Of a DNA stretch of 64,000 bases, positions 48,262-57,031 are shown piece by piece. Every line of letters starts with the position of its first letter. The stretch's first letter is position 1. Source of the DNA: Pyrococcus sp. ST04 (GTDB lineage: Archaea > Methanobacteriota_B > Thermococci > Thermococcales > Thermococcaceae); the NCBI RefSeq assembly GCF_000263735.1, contig NC_017946.1:1-64000 (forward strand), written 5' to 3'. The position numbers and the translations under genes were made by a program. The notes beneath the pieces are model-generated. The model saw only the letters and a list, made by a program, of their open reading frames with translations, was not told the DNA's origin and made no database searches.

Positions 48262-48306
48262 CCCTCTTTTCCTCACCGTTCAGCGTGGCTAACGGTCGTC
48301 ATCGGC
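48251..48306 (-). ncRNA. Candidate C/D box sRNA with altered boxes, minus strand
   Basis: Reading the minus strand: ATGACGA (C, 48302-48296), 12-base guide CCGTTAGCCACG, CTGA (D'), ACG, GTGAGGA (C'), 12-base guide AAAGAGGGTTAG, CCGA (D). The box spacing is exactly that of the canonical sRNA beside it. The U in the C box and the U in the D box that face each other in the K-turn have both become C, so the kink-turn GA pairs are kept. Short GCC/GGC ends could pair. It overlaps the end of the deacetylase gene. Altered boxes make it a candidate only. Confidence 0.35.
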
Positions 48307-48341
48307 CATAGCTTTTAAAAAGAAAAGAGGTTAAAAGTTTT

Positions 48342-48397
48342 GAGGATGATGAGCGTTTACCGGTCTGAGCCGTGATGAAATCGGCACTGTCTGACAT
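48342..48397 (+). ncRNA. C/D box sRNA (2'-O-methylation guide)
   Basis: ATGATGA (C, 48346-48352), guide GCGTTTACCGGT (12), CTGA (D', 48365-48368), GCC, GTGATGA (C', 48372-48378), guide AATCGGCACTGT (12), CTGA (D, 48391-48394). All four boxes are perfect and the 12-3-12 spacing is that of archaeal L7Ae-fibrillarin guides. By the N+5 rule the expected methylated bases are the second G of ACCGG in ACCGGUAAACGC and the U of ACAGU in ACAGUGCCGAUU; I have not identified which RNA holds these. A TTAAAA run lies about 10-14 bases upstream. Confidence 0.88.
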
Positions 48398-48398
48398 T

Positions 48399-48434
48399 TT
48401 CCTTTTGTAAGCCTCGTCCTTTAGGGGATGTCAG
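48399..48434 (+). repeat. IS200/IS605-end-like hairpin, copy C
   Basis: TTCCTTTTGTAAGCCTCGTCC then TTTAGGGGATG, a shortened copy of the repeat. CTGACAT (48391-48397, including the sRNA D box) and ATGTCAG (48428-48434) form a 7-bp inverted repeat around it. It sits between the sRNA and the convergent GcvPB stop. Confidence 0.5.
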
Positions 48435-48435
48435 T

Positions 48436-49944
48436 TTAATAGTCCACTTCACCCTTTTCCTTTAGCTCCTTGTACATCTTCCAAGTTATTATCGGCTTCT
48501 TCGCCGCGAGAACGTCATCCACTCTTCTGACGGCCGTGTTATGAGGTGCCGACTTAACGACTTCGGGGTTAGTATAGGCCTCCTCGCTTATCTTCTTGAG
48601 GGCTTCAACATATGCATCAAGCTCTTCCTTAGTTGCAGTTTCTGTAGGCTCTATCATTAATGCCTCGTGGACTATCAATGGGAAGTATATTGTTGGAGCG
48701 TGCATTCCAAAATCTAAGAGTCTCTTTGCAACGTCAAGAGCTTTAACTCCCGTATCCCTTCTCATGGGCTCTGCAGAGAACACAACTTCGTGCTTTCTAA
48801 GTTCTTTATGAGGTAACTCGTAGCCTCTTGTTCCCTTCAGCTTCTGTGTGAGGTAGTTAGCGTTCAAAACGGCAACCTCGCTCACTTCCTTAAGACCATC
48901 CCTACCCATTATCTTAAGGTAAGTTAGAGCCCTTACCAATACTGAAAAGTTGCCAAAGAGTTCCTTAACTTTCCCTATGCTCTTAGGAACATTGTAGTCT
49001 AAATAATACCTGTCGTTCTCTTCATCATAGCTGACAAGAGGAACTGGTAGGTAATCTTTAAGAAAGTCTTTGACTCCAACGGGACCTGCACCTGGCCCTC
49101 CTCCTCCGTGAGGTGTTGAGAAAGTCTTGTGAAGGTTCAGGTGGACGATGTCAAATCCCATATCTCCGGGCCTTATCTTTCCAAGTACAGCATTTAGATT
49201 GGCCCCATCGTAGTAAAGAAGTCCCCCAGCTTTGTGAACTATCTTTGCTATTTCCAGAATTTCATCCTCAAAAATTCCCAGGGTGTTCGGATTCGTAAGC
49301 ATTAGTCCTGCAGTTCTCTCACTTACCGCATTCTCAAGTGCCTCTAGATCTACTGTTCCATTTTCATTTGATGGAATTTCAATAACCTTAAATCCAGCCA
49401 TTGCTGCAGAGGCAGGATTTGTTCCGTGTGCTGAATCTGGAACGAGCATTTCTGTTCTCTGGGTTTCTCCCTTATCAAGGTGGTAAGCCTTTATTATCAT
49501 AACACCAGTAAACTCCCCATTAGCTCCAGCGGCCGGTTGCAATGTGAAGCGATCCATTCCTGTAATCTCCTTAAGCCACTGTTCAAGTTCCCACATTATC
49601 TTTAGAGCTCCCTGAACAGTTCTTTCATCTTGATATGGGTGGAGGAAAGCTACCTTCGGATGAGTTGCAAGTTCCTCGTTTATCTTAGGATTATATTTCA
49701 TTGTACATGATCCTAGGGGATATATTCCCGAGTCAACACCATAGTTCATCTCACTGAGCCTTGTATAGTGCTTAACAACCTCCGGCTCGCTAACTTCAGG
49801 TAAGTTGAGAGGGCTCTTTCTCCTGAGCTTTTCAGGTATTTTAACATCCACATCCTCTATTGGCTTTGGTAATGTGTAGCCAACCCTTCCGGGATGTGAA
49901 AGTTCAAAAATTAGGGGCTCATCCCACTTTGCCTGCCTGAACAT
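48436..49944 (-). CDS. gcvPB: Glycine decarboxylase P-protein subunit 2
   Basis: 502 residues, the C-terminal half of P-protein encoded alone. PLP lysine in [18 protein letters not shown], cofactor contacts in [16 protein letters not shown] and [12 protein letters not shown]. With GcvPA it decarboxylates glycine and loads the aminomethyl group on GcvH. The two halves are contiguous (GcvPA stop next to this ATG), sharing GAGGTGTTGTAA. GcvT, GcvH and lipoamide dehydrogenase are not in the window. Confidence 0.97.
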   Translation of the reverse strand: MFRQAKWDEPLIFELSHPGRVGYTLPKPIEDVDVKIPEKLRRKSPLNLPEVSEPEVVKHYTRLSEMNYGVDSGIYPLGSCTMKYNPKINEELATHPKVAFLHPYQDERTVQGALKIMWELEQWLKEITGMDRFTLQPAAGANGEFTGVMIIKAYHLDKGETQRTEMLVPDSAHGTNPASAAMAGFKVIEIPSNENGTVDLEALENAVSERTAGLMLTNPNTLGIFEDEILEIAKIVHKAGGLLYYDGANLNAVLGKIRPGDMGFDIVHLNLHKTFSTPHGGGGPGAGPVGVKDFLKDYLPVPLVSYDEENDRYYLDYNVPKSIGKVKELFGNFSVLVRALTYLKIMGRDGLKEVSEVAVLNANYLTQKLKGTRGYELPHKELRKHEVVFSAEPMRRDTGVKALDVAKRLLDFGMHAPTIYFPLIVHEALMIEPTETATKEELDAYVEALKKISEEAYTNPEVVKSAPHNTAVRRVDDVLAAKKPIITWKMYKELKEKGEVDY

Positions 49945-51291
49945 TTACAACACCTCCCTAAGAGCATCCATAAGGGCATCTACCCATTCCTTCCTAGTGG
50001 TTTCAGTTGCAGCAAAGAGGGCACTCTCTCCAAGCTCTGGGAAGTGGGGCTTGACATAGTAACCTCCGTGGATGTTTCTCTTCAGCAGTTCATTGTGTAT
50101 CTCTGGGTAGGGCTTCTCAAACCGAACTAGAACATCTTTAAAGTTAACTCCATCAAATGGAAGTTCTGCTACCTCACTAAGTCTCTTCTTTAGATATGCA
50201 GTGTTCTTCAGAATAACCTCTCCGAGCTCTTTAATTCCCCTTGGCCCTAGGGTGGCTATGTGAATAGCCGCAGCTACGGCAACGAGGGCCTCATTTGAGC
50301 ATATATTGGATGTTGCCTTGGCCCTCCTTATATGTTGCTCTCTAGTCTGCAAGGTCATTACGAATGCTCTTTTGCCTTCTGCATCCTTGGTCATTCCTAT
50401 AAGTCTTCCAGGCATCTGTCTTATTAACTTAGGATCATTTCTCACCGCAAATATTCCAGCTCTCGGACCACCAAAGTTCATTGGGTTTCCAAAGTAAGAC
50501 GCTTCACCCACAACTATATCTGCCCCAAGCTCTCCAGGAGCCTCGACTATTCCCAGTATCGTTGGATCCACACCGACAACAAAGTAAGCCCCTGCCTCAT
50601 GAGCTATCTTTCCTATCTCCTCTATTTCTTCCTCCAAAAGCCCGAAGAAGTTGGGGATTTCGACATAAACTCCCGCAGCATCTTTAACCTTCTCTTTCAG
50701 ATCCTCTATGTCAACCTGGCCTTTCTCATTCCATTTAACTGTAATCACTTCAACTCCTGGCCCCTTTGCATAGGTTTTAAGGACCTGCATTCTCTCTGGA
50801 TGTGTATGCTTAGGAACGACGAATTTCTTCCTCTTTCCTCTATGGAGCCTGACGGTCATGAGGGCAGCTTCAGCCATTGCACTACCCCAGTCGTACATCG
50901 AAGCGTTAACAACTGGTAGTCCAACTAACTCTGCAATGAGGCTTTGGTATTCAAAGAGAGCCTGCAACATGCCCTGGCTGATTTCTGCCTGATAGGGGGT
51001 GTACGATGTTAAGAATTCACTCCTTTCTATTAGGTATTTTACATGGGCGGGTATATAGTGGAAGTATGTACCAGCTCCAAGGAATGATGGCATCTCAAGG
51101 ACAGTTTTATTCTTACTGAGTATTTCATTCATCTCAAGGAAAACCTCATATTCACTCTTGCCCTCGGGTAGGTTGAATTCCTTGATGAAACCTTTTGGCA
51201 CGTCGGCGAAGAGATCTTCGATTGACGAGAATCCTATCTCCTTTAACATTTCTTCTTTATGGGCAGAATTAGGTATGTAGTGCTTGGCCAT
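49945..51291 (-). CDS. gcvPA: Glycine decarboxylase P-protein subunit 1
   Basis: 448 residues. Starts [20 protein letters not shown]; contains [59 protein letters not shown] and [14 protein letters not shown], all typical of the PA subunit, which lacks the PLP lysine. ATG follows GGGGACTTACA. First of two genes; a TTAAATATATAC element (about 51324-51336, minus strand reading GGTATATATTTAA) is the TATA box. Confidence 0.96.
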   Translation of the reverse strand: MAKHYIPNSAHKEEMLKEIGFSSIEDLFADVPKGFIKEFNLPEGKSEYEVFLEMNEILSKNKTVLEMPSFLGAGTYFHYIPAHVKYLIERSEFLTSYTPYQAEISQGMLQALFEYQSLIAELVGLPVVNASMYDWGSAMAEAALMTVRLHRGKRKKFVVPKHTHPERMQVLKTYAKGPGVEVITVKWNEKGQVDIEDLKEKVKDAAGVYVEIPNFFGLLEEEIEEIGKIAHEAGAYFVVGVDPTILGIVEAPGELGADIVVGEASYFGNPMNFGGPRAGIFAVRNDPKLIRQMPGRLIGMTKDAEGKRAFVMTLQTREQHIRRAKATSNICSNEALVAVAAAIHIATLGPRGIKELGEVILKNTAYLKKRLSEVAELPFDGVNFKDVLVRFEKPYPEIHNELLKRNIHGGYYVKPHFPELGESALFAATETTRKEWVDALMDALREVL

Positions 51292-51348
51292 TGTAAGTCC
51301 CCTTTAAGAGTTTCACATAGATTAAATATATACCTTTCTCAAAATTAG

Positions 51349-52032
51349 TTAACGGGATAACAAACTTTTTCTTTCGGCCTCTATCCTCTTAATAACGTCA
51401 AAAAGGCTCCAAAGATCCCTTATCACATGGAGGTGCTGAACCATTGCCAATATTTCATCACTAACGAACCTTGCAGTGTAAGGGAAGTACATCCACACAT
51501 ACTCCGTATTCTCATCTCCCCTACCAATGAACCTCCAGGGCTTATCATCGACCCATACAAATACATCATCTCCATACTTCTCTCTAACCATGAAGAATGC
51601 CTCACAAAGGCTGTATTTATGACCGAATATTATTACATCATCAAACAAATCATACAAACCACTCTCCCTTAGCCGAAACTCCTTAATTCCAGGAATGAAG
51701 TCCTCTGCCGAAAACGAAATGACTACATGACCTTCCTCCTTTAACCTCTCAAGAACTTCCCTAGCACCTTCTAAGGGCTTTGTAAGCTTAGCTCTCTCCT
51801 CGAACCATGCCCTTGCGAATTTTCCCTTGAAAATGTTTGGAGCCCTAATCTTCCGCCCTCGCTTTCCAAACTTTGGCCTCTCAAATTGCTCTTCAATTTT
51901 TGTGAGAAACTTAGCTATCCACCTCTTTCCTGGAAGCCAAGGGTAAGTCCGCTTTAGTGCCCTATAAAATGCCTCCTCAATACATGAATAGCTATCCACA
52001 AGTGTTCCGTCGAAATCAAAGGCTATTATCAT
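51349..52032 (-). CDS. HAD-family hydrolase with an unusual basic insertion
   Basis: 227 residues. Motif I is AFDFDGTLVDS; motif II is VISFSAED; the distal acid motif is VFVWVDDKPWRF. Between motif I and the rest is a long basic segment (KFGKRGRKIRAPNIFKGKF, about residues 54-72) where a cap domain would be. VDDKP resembles NIF/CTD-type or polynucleotide phosphatase-like HADs more than simple phosphoglycolate phosphatases. Substrate unknown. ATG follows GGCGGGAAG. Confidence 0.75.
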   Translation of the reverse strand: MIIAFDFDGTLVDSYSCIEEAFYRALKRTYPWLPGKRWIAKFLTKIEEQFERPKFGKRGRKIRAPNIFKGKFARAWFEERAKLTKPLEGAREVLERLKEEGHVVISFSAEDFIPGIKEFRLRESGLYDLFDDVIIFGHKYSLCEAFFMVREKYGDDVFVWVDDKPWRFIGRGDENTEYVWMYFPYTARFVSDEILAMVQHLHVIRDLWSLFDVIKRIEAERKSLLSR

Positions 52033-52379
52033 TGAACTTCCCGCCGATTATGAGAGGGCTCTGTTTATAAGGATTAAGTAGGCATGATGATATTCAGTCA
52101 GTATTCGAACTCAAAACCTCCTACAACCTTTGTCTTTTTATAACGTTAGAGGAATTGAGTCTCCAAATGATGTAATTACTTTTTCTTTTGAAGGCCTCGT
52201 CCCTTGGGGCGGGGACGAATGAATGTTCGATGTGTCTCGGAAAACCGGAACCTTTTTAGACACTTGTATAGTGCCCGACTTTCTCGGGGGAATATACGTA
52301 TTTCTCGCAATAATACTCACCAGTTTCGTATTATCTCGACATTATAAAAGAGTCGTGGGAGAAAGTTTTGCTTTTCATA
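52033..52379. other. 347-bp gene-free stretch with hairpin copy D
   Basis: Between the HAD gene and tRNA-Arg. It holds copy D of the IS-end-like repeat and an ATGATGA (about 52085-52091) with no matching D box. Open frames here run into the tRNA and look like chance. A GTTTATAAGG element near 52059-52068 can serve as TATA for the HAD gene on the minus strand (read CCTTATAAAC). Confidence 0.5.
52180..52222 (+). repeat. IS200/IS605-end-like hairpin, copy D
   Basis: TTTTTCTTTTGAAGGCCTCG then TCCCTTGGGGCGGGGACGAATG. The hairpin CGTCCC/GGGACG with loop TTGGGGCG is the best of the four copies. Its core matches copy B in 22 of 23 bases. In TnpB elements such a hairpin ends the omega RNA and is followed by the guide; here the following bases are GAATGTTCGATG. 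No tnpA or tnpB gene is in the window. Confidence 0.6.
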
Positions 52380-52457
52380 TGGCGGGCCCGCCGGGATTTG
52401 AACCCGGGACTACCGGCTCCGAAGGCCGGCGCCCTCTCCAGGCTAGGCCACGGGCCC
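52380..52457 (-). tRNA. tRNA-Arg (anticodon TCG), CCA encoded
   Basis: Cloverleaf on the minus strand: acceptor GGGCCCG/CGGGCCC, anticodon stem CCGGC/GCCGG with loop CT-TCG-GA, T arm CCGGG-TTCAAAT-CCCGG, discriminator G and an encoded CCA (52382-52380). Reads CGA and related arginine codons. No intron. TATA-like GCTTTATTAC (52482-52491, minus strand) lies about 29 bases upstream of the 5' end. Confidence 0.95.
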
Positions 52458-52504
52458 CCGGAAGGCTTTAAAAATGATGAGGTAATAAAGCTTGCGGTGA
52501 TAAA

Positions 52505-52978
52505 ATGCTGTTGCCAGACTGGAAAATTAAAAAAGAAATTCTCATAGATCCCTTTTCCGAAGAATCCCTTCAACCAGCTGGTTATGACTTGAGGGTGGGA
52601 AAGGAAGCTTATGTTCAGGGAAAGTTAGTTGACGTAGAAAAGGAGGGCAGAGTAGTAATTCCCCCAAAGGAATACGCCCTAATTCTAACGCTCGAAAGAG
52701 TCAAGCTCCCAGATGATGTTATGGGAGATATGAGGATAAGGAGTAGCTTAGCTAGGGAAGGCGTTCTTGGGTCATTCGCATGGGTTGATCCAGGATGGGA
52801 TGGGAACTTGACCTTAATGCTTTACAATTCCTCAAATGAGCCAGTAGAGCTTATGTATGGAGAAAGGTTTGTGCAGATAGCATTCATCAGGTTAGAAGGA
52901 CCGGCTAAAAGCCCTTATAGGGGAAACTATCAGGGGAGCAGAAGGATAGTGTTTTCAAAGAGGAGACGTAAAAATTAA
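52505..52978 (+). CDS. dcd: dCTP deaminase family protein (Dcd/Dut-like)
   Basis: 157 residues. Trimeric dUTPase/dCTP-deaminase fold: SLQPAGYDLRVG, MRIRSSLAREGV (catalytic Ser-Arg region) and WVDPGWDGNLTLML with the NTP-contact residues. It makes dUMP/dUTP from dCTP; some archaeal forms also hydrolyse dUTP. The family is unambiguous, the exact product is not. ATG behind GCGGTGAT. Ends overlap the convergent gene by 4 bp. Confidence 0.9.
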   Translation: MLLPDWKIKKEILIDPFSEESLQPAGYDLRVGKEAYVQGKLVDVEKEGRVVIPPKEYALILTLERVKLPDDVMGDMRIRSSLAREGVLGSFAWVDPGWDGNLTLMLYNSSNEPVELMYGERFVQIAFIRLEGPAKSPYRGNYQGSRRIVFSKRRRKN

Positions 52979-53523
52979 TCTTCTTTTTTCCCAAAAAATT
53001 CCAAAACTTTGTTTATTGCATCATTGATGTTATCAGTGAAATAGTCTATGTAAATTGATGATGGGTGCCTTCTAAGTTCTTCATACTCATAGGGAGGCCC
53101 AGTAAAACAATACACTATTTTTACATCTTCCCCTATCAGCTTCCTATGAGTAAAGAATCCAACGTCGACTGATGTTCCAAACGATACCGTATGAGTTATC
53201 ACGAGGAGAACCTTTGCTTTTTTCTCAATCTCAAACTCAAAGACACCTTTTTCTTTTGGTGGTAAAACTACCATCGCTGGATGATACACGGACAAACCTT
53301 TTGATTCAAGTTCCTTGGTTATTTGATAGAACATTCCAACGGTTTCAAAGTCTATATGACCAGTTAAATATATATCAAAGTTGTCAGCACTTCGAAGCTC
53401 TTCCACTATTTTTGAATTCTTTTCCTTAGCCCTTGGGAGAATTGTCTTCTCATATTCAGAAAGATACATACCCAGACTATCCTTCAGTAACGCAAGGAAC
53501 TCTCCTATGTCTAGTCTCACCAA
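52975..53523 (-). CDS. Rossmann-like protein of unknown function
   Basis: 182 residues. A helical N-terminus (about 50 residues) leads into DNFDIYLTGHIDF, KAKVLLVITHTVSFGTSVDV and GFFTHRKLIGEDVKIVYCF. The strand/loop order with SxGTxxDxGF resembles nucleoside 2-deoxyribosyltransferase/TIR-like folds, where such a turn binds a nucleotide, but the typical catalytic Glu is not clear. I do not assign a function. TTG 53523 and GTG 53520 are both possible starts behind GGTGGG. Next to dcd, so a nucleotide role is conceivable. Confidence 0.6.
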   Translation of the reverse strand: MVRLDIGEFLALLKDSLGMYLSEYEKTILPRAKEKNSKIVEELRSADNFDIYLTGHIDFETVGMFYQITKELESKGLSVYHPAMVVLPPKEKGVFEFEIEKKAKVLLVITHTVSFGTSVDVGFFTHRKLIGEDVKIVYCFTGPPYEYEELRRHPSSIYIDYFTDNINDAINKVLEFFGKKED

Positions 53524-53672
53524 TTTAATCCCACCTATATTAGGATGCTCTTAGAATACTTAAGAATTATGCCATTAAGGTTTCAAGCCATATTTTATGG
53601 GCAAAAAAGATTTTGCTTACTTTCATTCCCTAAAGTAAAAAATGTATAAGTGAAAAATATTGGGAAAAGAAT

Positions 53673-53996
53673 TCATCCGAAGAGAGCGCTGAGACCTGCA
53701 AGGGCTTCTTCTTCGGAGACTTCTTCCTCTTTCTCTTCCTCTTCCTTCTTCTCTTCTTCCTTCTTCTCCTCAGCTGCCTCAGCTGGAGCTGCTGCTGGAG
53801 CTGCAGCAACTGCAACTGGCATTGCAGCCTTCTCAATAACTTCGTCTATGTTGACACCCTCAAGGGCAGCAACTAGGGCCTTTATCCTTGCCTCATCTGG
53901 CTCAACTCCGGCAGCCTGAAGGACAGCCTTAAGGTTCTCCTCATTTATCTCCTTTCCAACACTGTGGAGGAGCAGAGCAGCATACACATACTCCAT
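53673..53996 (-). CDS. rpl12: Ribosomal protein L12 (P1/aL12)
   Basis: 107 residues: [20 protein letters not shown] helical dimer domain, Ala-rich hinge, Glu/Lys-rich stretch and the factor-binding tail ending [10 protein letters not shown], shared with L10 next door. Several copies bind L10 and recruit EF-1A and EF-2. T-rich DNA at 53600-53660 (minus strand) can end the transcript. GGAGGTGTGAAGAA precedes the ATG. Last gene of the operon. Confidence 0.97.
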   Translation of the reverse strand: MEYVYAALLLHSVGKEINEENLKAVLQAAGVEPDEARIKALVAALEGVNIDEVIEKAAMPVAVAAAPAAAPAEAAEEKKEEEKKEEEEKEEEVSEEEALAGLSALFG

Positions 53997-54043
53997 TTCT
54001 TCACACCTCCGATTAGCTTTATATTTGAATCAAATCCGCGTAA

Positions 54044-55069
54044 TCAACCAAACAGAGCGCTCAATCCAGCAAGAGCCTCCTCCTCAGAGGGCTCTTCTTC
54101 CTCCTCTTCCTTTTCCTCAACTTTCTCCTCTTCTTTCTTCTCCTCAACCTGGGTTGCAGCTGCAACTTGGGCCTGTGCACTTAAAAGCTCTTTGGTCTTC
54201 TCATCAAGCAAGTCCTCGGGCAACTGCTGTGCTATGAGTAGCATAGCCCTGAAAGCCCTGCCAAGTATCTCGTCGATTGTCTCCTTTGTAATATAGCCAG
54301 CCTCGACTGCAACTGCTTTTGCATTGAGGAATGCCTTTTGGAGTATTGCTTCGATTGTTTCTGGAGTTGGATATGCTATGTTAACTGCAAGGTTGAAGGC
54401 ATGCATGTAGGCTTTCTGTATCATGTTTATGTATTCCTCTTCATCAATCGCCAGCACGTCTGGAGTGTAGACTATACCATCCTCATAAGCCGCTAGTAAG
54501 TCGAGTCCAACTTCTAAGGGCTGAATTCCAAGGGCATTTAAAATTGTTGCGAGCTCAGGAGTTATCTCCTCACCAGCCTTCAAAACGACGGTGTCTTTCT
54601 GGATAGTTACCTTACCCCTTTCAATTCTCGCGGGAATTCCCATTGCCTGCATTTGACCGACTAGTGGACCAGGGGTGAGTGGTGTTGGACCCGCGGGTAT
54701 TACAACGTCTTTAGGAACCTTTGCTCCAGCCTTTGCTGGAGCAGGCTGTCTGTTTTGCTGAAGGAACTTGTAGAGCTTGAAGGGATTCATAGTTGTTACA
54801 AGAATTCCAGCTCCTCCCTGGATGTAGTCTATAAGCTTTTCAAGCTCGGGCTTTCCAAGTTCTTGGGCCGCTTTCTTTATTGCAAGTTCGATTAATGTGT
54901 TTCTTGAAACTCTAAGCAGGCCTCCATTTTCCTTTATTAGTCTTCTCATTTGTGAGAGTGGGTAAGCGGGCATGCTTGAGACGTCAACAAGTGCTATTAC
55001 TGGATAGCTCTTGATTAGGTTAGCGAGCTCTTCAACTTCCTTCTTCTTCCACTCAGCTACGTGGGCCAT
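54044..55069 (-). CDS. rpl10: Ribosomal protein L10 (P0/uL10)
   Basis: 341 residues. [20 protein letters not shown] start, rRNA-binding part ([17 protein letters not shown]), three helical spine segments for L12 dimers, and the acidic tail ending [12 protein letters not shown] like that of L12. It is the base of the ribosomal stalk. GGGGTGAGGTAA precedes ATG, and it starts 6 bp from the L1 stop. Confidence 0.97.
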   Translation of the reverse strand: MAHVAEWKKKEVEELANLIKSYPVIALVDVSSMPAYPLSQMRRLIKENGGLLRVSRNTLIELAIKKAAQELGKPELEKLIDYIQGGAGILVTTMNPFKLYKFLQQNRQPAPAKAGAKVPKDVVIPAGPTPLTPGPLVGQMQAMGIPARIERGKVTIQKDTVVLKAGEEITPELATILNALGIQPLEVGLDLLAAYEDGIVYTPDVLAIDEEEYINMIQKAYMHAFNLAVNIAYPTPETIEAILQKAFLNAKAVAVEAGYITKETIDEILGRAFRAMLLIAQQLPEDLLDEKTKELLSAQAQVAAATQVEEKKEEEKVEEKEEEEEEPSEEEALAGLSALFG

Positions 55070-55074
55070 TTACC

Positions 55075-55725
55075 TCACCCCTTAACCTTCACAGCTGGAC
55101 CCATTGTCGTCTTAACGTACACTGACTTTATCTGGCTCTCTCCCCTCTCCAGCTTTCCTATTATTGCGTTTAGCACTGCTTCTATGTTTTCAGCGAGCTC
55201 CTCATCACTCATCTTTTCAGTTCCCACTGGAGCATGAACTACTGGATTGTTCTTTAGCTGTATTCTCACGGTTTTCTTAAGTTTATTTACTATTGGCTCG
55301 AGGTTCGTCATTGTTGGAGGAACAACAACTGGCATCTTGTTCCTTGGACCTAGGTATCTACCCAAGTATCTACCTATCTTTGGCATCAGAGGGGCTTCTG
55401 CAATGAAGAAGTCGTATTTCTTGGCTAACTTTCTCGCTTGCCTTGGGCTTTGGGCAATCTCCTCTAACTCAGCACTACTAATAACATCAAGCCCGAGCCT
55501 CCTCGCCGCTTCAGCAACGGCACCATCAGCGATGACCGCGATCTTTACGTCTTTTCCTCTCCCGTGGGGAAGGACAACCTCAAGCTTGAATCTATTTTCG
55601 GGACGTTTTAGGTCTATATCTTTAAGGTTCACTGCCACTTCGACACTCTGTGTGAAGTTACGCGGCTTGGCCCGGGCTTTAGCCTCCTTCACCGCTTCCG
55701 CGATTTTCTGCCTATCAAAGGGCAT
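55075..55725 (-). CDS. rpl1: Ribosomal protein L1 (uL1)
   Basis: 216 residues: [20 protein letters not shown] start, [31 protein letters not shown] and the end [14 protein letters not shown]1 forms the other ribosomal stalk and in some archaea represses its own operon by binding its leader; no obvious mimic of its rRNA site was recognised here. ATG 55725 follows GGAGGGCTAC; a longer frame to 55758 adds residues not seen in L1. Confidence 0.97.
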   Translation of the reverse strand: MPFDRQKIAEAVKEAKARAKPRNFTQSVEVAVNLKDIDLKRPENRFKLEVVLPHGRGKDVKIAVIADGAVAEAARRLGLDVISSAELEEIAQSPRQARKLAKKYDFFIAEAPLMPKIGRYLGRYLGPRNKMPVVVPPTMTNLEPIVNKLKKTVRIQLKNNPVVHAPVGTEKMSDEELAENIEAVLNAIIGKLERGESQIKSVYVKTTMGPAVKVKG

Positions 55726-55803
55726 TGTAGCCCTCCCTCCTATTTGTTTTTTAAACAAAAATCAAGTGGGGGTAAAAAGAGATATTTTTAAATTTTTTTA
55801 TCT

Positions 55804-56298
55804 TCACTCTTTCTCAGCCTTTTCAAAGAGCTCGTCATAAACACCCTCATCTATTTCCTTCTGAACTACTCTCGGATCTTTGCCCTCTACTGTCACTCCC
55901 ATGCTTAAAGCTGTTCCAATAACTTCCTTGGCAGCAGCTTTTAGTGTTAAGGCTAACATCTGCTCTCTCTTCATCTTTGCTATCTTGATGACCTGCTCCA
56001 TCGTGAGGTTACCCACTATGTTGTGCTTTGGCTCACCGCTTCCCTTCTCTAGGCCAAGCTCCTTCTTTATGAGCTGGCTCGTTGGAGGAATACCAACCTC
56101 GATTTCGAACTGCTTGGTTACTGGATCAACTATTATCTTCACTGGAACCTGCATTCCTGCAAACTCTTTTGTTGCCTCGTTGATCTTATCAACTACCTGC
56201 TTAACGTTTAATCCAAGTGGACCAATTGCTGGACCGAGTGGAGGACCAGGAGTTGCCTTCCCTCCCTCAACGAGGACTTCTACAACCTGCTTTGGCAT
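55804..56298 (-). CDS. rpl11: Ribosomal protein L11 (uL11)
   Basis: 164 residues: [20 protein letters not shown] near the front and a C-terminal rRNA-binding domain ([20 protein letters not shown]). It supports the GTPase-associated centre. ATG behind GAGGTGAGAAGAA, 11 bp after the spt5 stop. A T-rich spacer of 78 bp separates it from L1 and includes a TTTTTAAA element that could be an internal promoter. Confidence 0.97.
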   Translation of the reverse strand: MPKQVVEVLVEGGKATPGPPLGPAIGPLGLNVKQVVDKINEATKEFAGMQVPVKIIVDPVTKQFEIEVGIPPTSQLIKKELGLEKGSGEPKHNIVGNLTMEQVIKIAKMKREQMLALTLKAAAKEVIGTALSMGVTVEGKDPRVVQKEIDEGVYDELFEKAEKE

Positions 56299-56309
56299 TT
56301 CTTCTCACC

Positions 56310-56768
56310 TCATTCCTCCTTCTGACGCTTGCTTATAAGCCTAACGTATTCCCCTCTAACGGTCACTGGAATAGGGACTATGGCTCCTATAAGTTCAACG
56401 ACAATTTCATCTTTGCTCTCATCAACCCTAACAACTTTCGCCTTTTCACCCTTGAAGGGTCCAGATATTAGCTCAACGATATCTCCAGGTTCAAGACCAC
56501 TAACAGCTGGCTTTTCTTCGAGGAAGTGTTCAATCTCACTAAACGGTATCTCTCCAGGCAAAACTCCTCTAGCGTGTCTAATTCCTCTAATAGCTTCATC
56601 AACCGCGCTCTTATTGGGGGCTTCAATGAATATATACCCTTTAACCTTTGAGGGAGCAAGTATTGCATATATAGGAAGATTATACGTCCTAACTTTACTA
56701 TATATCAGCCTAGCAGTATTCTCTTCTTGACCTTGGGTAACTCTCACTGCAAATATCTTTCCACCCAT
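56310..56768 (-). CDS. spt5: Transcription elongation factor Spt5 (NusG)
   Basis: 152 residues: NGN domain ([55 protein letters not shown]) and a C-terminal KOW domain ([20 protein letters not shown]). With Spt4 it clamps RNA polymerase for processive transcription. ATG 56768 follows GCTGAGGAG, 4 bp after the secE stop; an upstream frame to 56798 lies inside secE and is not used. Confidence 0.96.
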   Translation of the reverse strand: MGGKIFAVRVTQGQEENTARLIYSKVRTYNLPIYAILAPSKVKGYIFIEAPNKSAVDEAIRGIRHARGVLPGEIPFSEIEHFLEEKPAVSGLEPGDIVELISGPFKGEKAKVVRVDESKDEIVVELIGAIVPIPVTVRGEYVRLISKRQKEE

Positions 56769-56772
56769 CTCC

Positions 56773-56958
56773 TCAGCCCCCAAGCACGAGGATACCAATG
56801 ATCCTTATAAGCATCCCTATAAGACCGATTAGTATTATTCCAAGCCCAGTAATTTTTGCAGCTTTCTTATACTCATCCCATCTGGGCTTTTTCGTCACAA
56901 GAAAGACCCTTTTTGATTCCTTCCAGAAATCTCTGAGCCTCTCCTGGAACGTTGCCAT
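56773..56958 (-). CDS. secE: SecE (Sec61-gamma) translocon subunit
   Basis: 61 residues: [19 protein letters not shown] amphipathic helix, [16 protein letters not shown], then one membrane segment [20 protein letters not shown]. It clamps SecY. secE next to spt5 is the usual archaeal order. ATG follows GGTGGGGGTTAGAGG; the 73 bp in front include TTTAAAAATTTAA, so a separate promoter is possible after ftsZ. Confidence 0.96.
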   Translation of the reverse strand: MATFQERLRDFWKESKRVFLVTKKPRWDEYKKAAKITGLGIILIGLIGMLIRIIGILVLGG

Positions 56959-57031
56959 CCTCTAACCCCCACCACTTGATTGGTATTCAATTTAAAAATT
57001 TAATTCTTCTAGAGAAGAAAAAGGAAAAACA

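Noticed and set aside
48436-51291. Split glycine decarboxylase P-protein as a gene fission or frameshift
   Set aside because: The two-subunit GcvPA/GcvPB form is normal in archaea and many bacteria; both halves have their own start and ribosome binding site.
52085-52091. ATGATGA C-box-like sequence
   Set aside because: No CTGA D box or second box pair lies at the needed distance on this strand.
52223-52471. Open frame on the plus strand spanning tRNA-Arg
   Set aside because: Its second half is the antisense of the tRNA and the first half has no family features or ribosome binding site.
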